Positions 62,544 through 64,000 of a stretch of DNA of 64,000 nt are shown one piece after another. Both the position numbers and the translations under genes were made by a program. The stretch's first letter is position 1. Every line of letters starts with the position of its first letter. Source of the DNA: Roseiarcus sp963730555. Lineage in GTDB: Bacteria; Pseudomonadota; Alphaproteobacteria; Rhizobiales; Beijerinckiaceae. The stretch lies in the NCBI GenBank assembly GCA_963730555.1, contig CAVSSS010000006.1, positions 124,001-188,000 on the forward strand. The letters run 5' to 3'. The notes under the pieces were generated by a model that saw only the letters and a program-made list of their open reading frames with translations, had not been told where the DNA came from and did no database searches.

Positions 62544-63264
62544 CTAATCGAGATAAGTGACGACGCCGGTTTCAAGGTCGTAGATCGCCGCCACGATCTT
62601 CACCTTTCCCGCGCCGACCAGATCCGACACGATTTTGCTTACGGTCGGGATGTTCGCCGCGGTCCGCTTCGCGCTCTCCTTCGCGGCGTTGTCGACGAAG
62701 TCGCCGAGACTCGTTTCGCACCGCGAGCGCCGCCGGCACGATCGGCTCGATCATCCGGCCGATCACGCCGGGATAGGTCGCGTTCTTGGTCACAATGTCG
62801 CAGGCGGCCTTCACCGCGCCGCAGGCGGTATGAGCGAGGACGACTACGAGCGGAGAGCCGAGTACGGCGGCGCCATATTCGATTGTGCCGAGGGTCGCCG
62901 CGTCAACGAGATTGCCGGCGTCGCGAGCGACGAACAGTTCGCCGACGCCGTGATCGCCAAAAATGAGCTCGGGAGGCACCCGGCTGTCAGCGCAAGCGAT
63001 GATCGTAGCCCAGGGCGCCTGGTGCGTGGCGACAGCGGTCCGGCTTTCCGCGAGATGGGTCGTGCAAAGCTCCGGACTGCTCACATAGCGCTGATTGCCC
63101 GATTTCAGAGCAGCGAGCGATTCGTCTGCGGAGAGCGCCGTCGGCGCGCCTTCCGCCGCGCGCGCGGCAGGCGAAGCGCTTGCCGCCGCGAGCGCGATAG
63201 CCGCGGCTCCGCCAAACTTCATCAAATCCCGCCGGCCAATCGGGCTTCCGCAATTGATGCACAT
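62544..63264 (-). pseudogene. Exported beta-carbonic anhydrase, one frameshift
   Basis: GGGAGG precedes the ATG at 63264. A twin-arginine leader is present (GRRDLMKFGGAAAIALAAA). Zinc ligands and dyad are all intact: Cys91 with Asp93 and Arg95 in ACADSRVP, His145 and Cys148 in AHTACGA. At about 62711 an extra base shifts the frame; the true end follows as GDFVDNAAKESAKRTAANIP, VSKIVSDLVGAGKVKI and TGVVTYLD to the stop at 62544. It hydrates CO2 in the periplasm if expressed. Confidence 0.85.
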
Positions 63265-63407
63265 CTTGAGCCTCCCTGACGTCCAGGCGCTTTCACGAGC
63301 CGTCTTGAATATGCGGGTCGTTCGTTCGAATGACGTTGCGAGCTCTAAGCGCGGAACAAGCGTTCGCGCCGGAGCCGCTATTGGACCAGTTTGGCTCTCA
63401 GGCGGCC

Positions 63408-63773
63408 CTATTCCTGCTCGGTAATCGAGCCCGCCGCCTTCAGCCTGTCTAGCTTGACGATCTCATCTGCAGCGCTGAAGCCGACGATGTGTCGCAATTC
63501 CTCCCGCGCCTCATTGGCTTGCGCCCGATTTCGTTCCGCCATGCCCCGACCTTGCGTGAGAAGATAGGCGAATACGCCGATGTAGGAGAACAGGACGAAC
63601 GCTATGACACAGACCACCTTGGCTAAACCCGACACGTCATGCCGGCGGAACAGATCGCCCGATACAACGATGAGCAGCCAGAACCACAATATGAACATGA
63701 ATATGGTGAAGGCGTCGGCAATGAAATTGCCGAACGTAAATCCGCCGTCAAACAGCATTGTTGTTAGTCCCAT
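63408..63773 (-). CDS. Membrane protein with SHOCT-type C-terminus
   Basis: 121 residues from ATG 63773 (an upstream TTG at 63803 is possible). Two membrane helices (AFTIFMFILWFWLLIVVSG and VVCVIAFVLFSYIGVFAYLL) as in the phospholipase-D N-terminal-like (PLDc_N) family, followed by a coiled linker and a short helical SHOCT tail (DEIVKLDRLKAAGSITEQE). Role unknown; probably a regulatory membrane subunit. Confidence 0.8.
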   Translation of the reverse strand: MGLTTMLFDGGFTFGNFIADAFTIFMFILWFWLLIVVSGDLFRRHDVSGLAKVVCVIAFVLFSYIGVFAYLLTQGRGMAERNRAQANEAREELRHIVGFSAADEIVKLDRLKAAGSITEQE

Positions 63774-63920
63774 CCCAACCGAGTAGCCGCCATTGTAGAT
63801 CAATGCGGGGGCAATGCACAGCAGCCGATGGTTCGGTCAGAGCGACCAGCAAGGAGTGGGTTGGCAACTGCACCGAGGGGGCCAAGCAAAGCAGTTTTCA
63901 ACCGGCGTGCGGAACGGGCC

Positions 63921-64000
63921 TCATCCGCCGCGCGTGATCTCTACCTTGTCGGGATAAAACGCGAGGTGAGACCCGATCTCGCCGACCTCCGCTTTGGGCA
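63921..64000 (-). CDS. DUF427-like protein, C-terminal part (runs off the window)
   Basis: The last ~26 codons read KAEVGEIGSHLAFYPDKVEI and a short tail before a TGA at 63921. HLAFYPDKVEI fits the C-terminal beta strand of DUF427 proteins. The rest lies outside the window. Confidence 0.45.
   Translation of the reverse strand, partial: PKAEVGEIGSHLAFYPDKVEITRGG

Overview
The window looks like a chromosomal segment of a GC-rich alphaproteobacterium, most likely Rhizobiales (Hyphomicrobiales). The evidence is a GcrA cell-cycle regulator, an HWE-type histidine kinase with a single-domain receiver, an ECF sigma/anti-sigma pair, a PEPxxWA-CTERM protein, a CbpA/CbpM pair and a rhizobial-style inositol operon with a GGAA-N6-TTCC operator. 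I cannot name the genus from sequence alone. No rRNA gene is present; one tRNA-Ser(CGA) is.

Layout. 1-16.0 kb is a decayed accessory zone. It holds a broken phospholipase-D-like gene, a frameshifted G1 (glutamic) peptidase, a Gly/Tyr-rich secreted protein, a cyclase-hydrolase fusion, and insertion sequences of five families (IS110, IS630, IS1182 remnant, IS21 remnant, IS3). The IS21 remnant cuts off a PQQ-dependent alcohol dehydrogenase, leaving its last ~60 codons followed by a cytochrome c gene. An ECF sigma/anti-sigma pair and a broken MFS transporter follow. 16.2-35.6 kb is an integrative element of about 19.4 kb bounded by a 15-bp direct repeat. The right copy is the 3' end of an intact tRNA-Ser; the integrase lies just inside the left copy. 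Its contents are an overlapping operon (AlpA-like regulator, small proteins, a frameshifted Prim-Pol primase, a DUF5681-like protein), then cargo: a TIGR02391/Ymh protein, a GIY-YIG protein, a DUF3303 protein, a lipase-like protein, a PEP-CTERM protein, and a very large TIR-STAND-WD40 gene disrupted by one nonsense codon and one 1-nt deletion. Relics of a second integrase, an effector-like domain (two copies) and a terminase small subunit lie among them.

35.7-64 kb is core-like. It holds an acyl-CoA dehydrogenase/phosphotransferase pair; a TetR-haloalkane dehalogenase pair with a likely leaderless promoter and palindromic operators; a six-gene inositol catabolic operon (SDR, iolC, iolD, iolE, iolB, Gfo/Idh) divergent from iolG; a UPF0104-type membrane protein; a PhoR-like kinase; a Crp-type regulator; a LOV-like HWE kinase lacking the photoactive cysteine, with its receiver; an intact-ended IS66 element with a perfect 8-bp target duplication; gcrA; cbpA-cbpM; an HD-domain protein; an SDR; a Tat-type beta-carbonic anhydrase; and a small membrane protein.

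Two cross-cutting points. First, at least twelve genes carry single-nucleotide indels, often in short homopolymers and sometimes in otherwise well-preserved operons; sequencing error is a serious alternative to pseudogenisation. Second, two intergenic elements (near 38.2 and 51.4 kb) share an identical 18-nt tail preceded by hairpins of unrelated sequence but matching geometry. I do not recognise this repeat, and it is the best candidate here for something undescribed.
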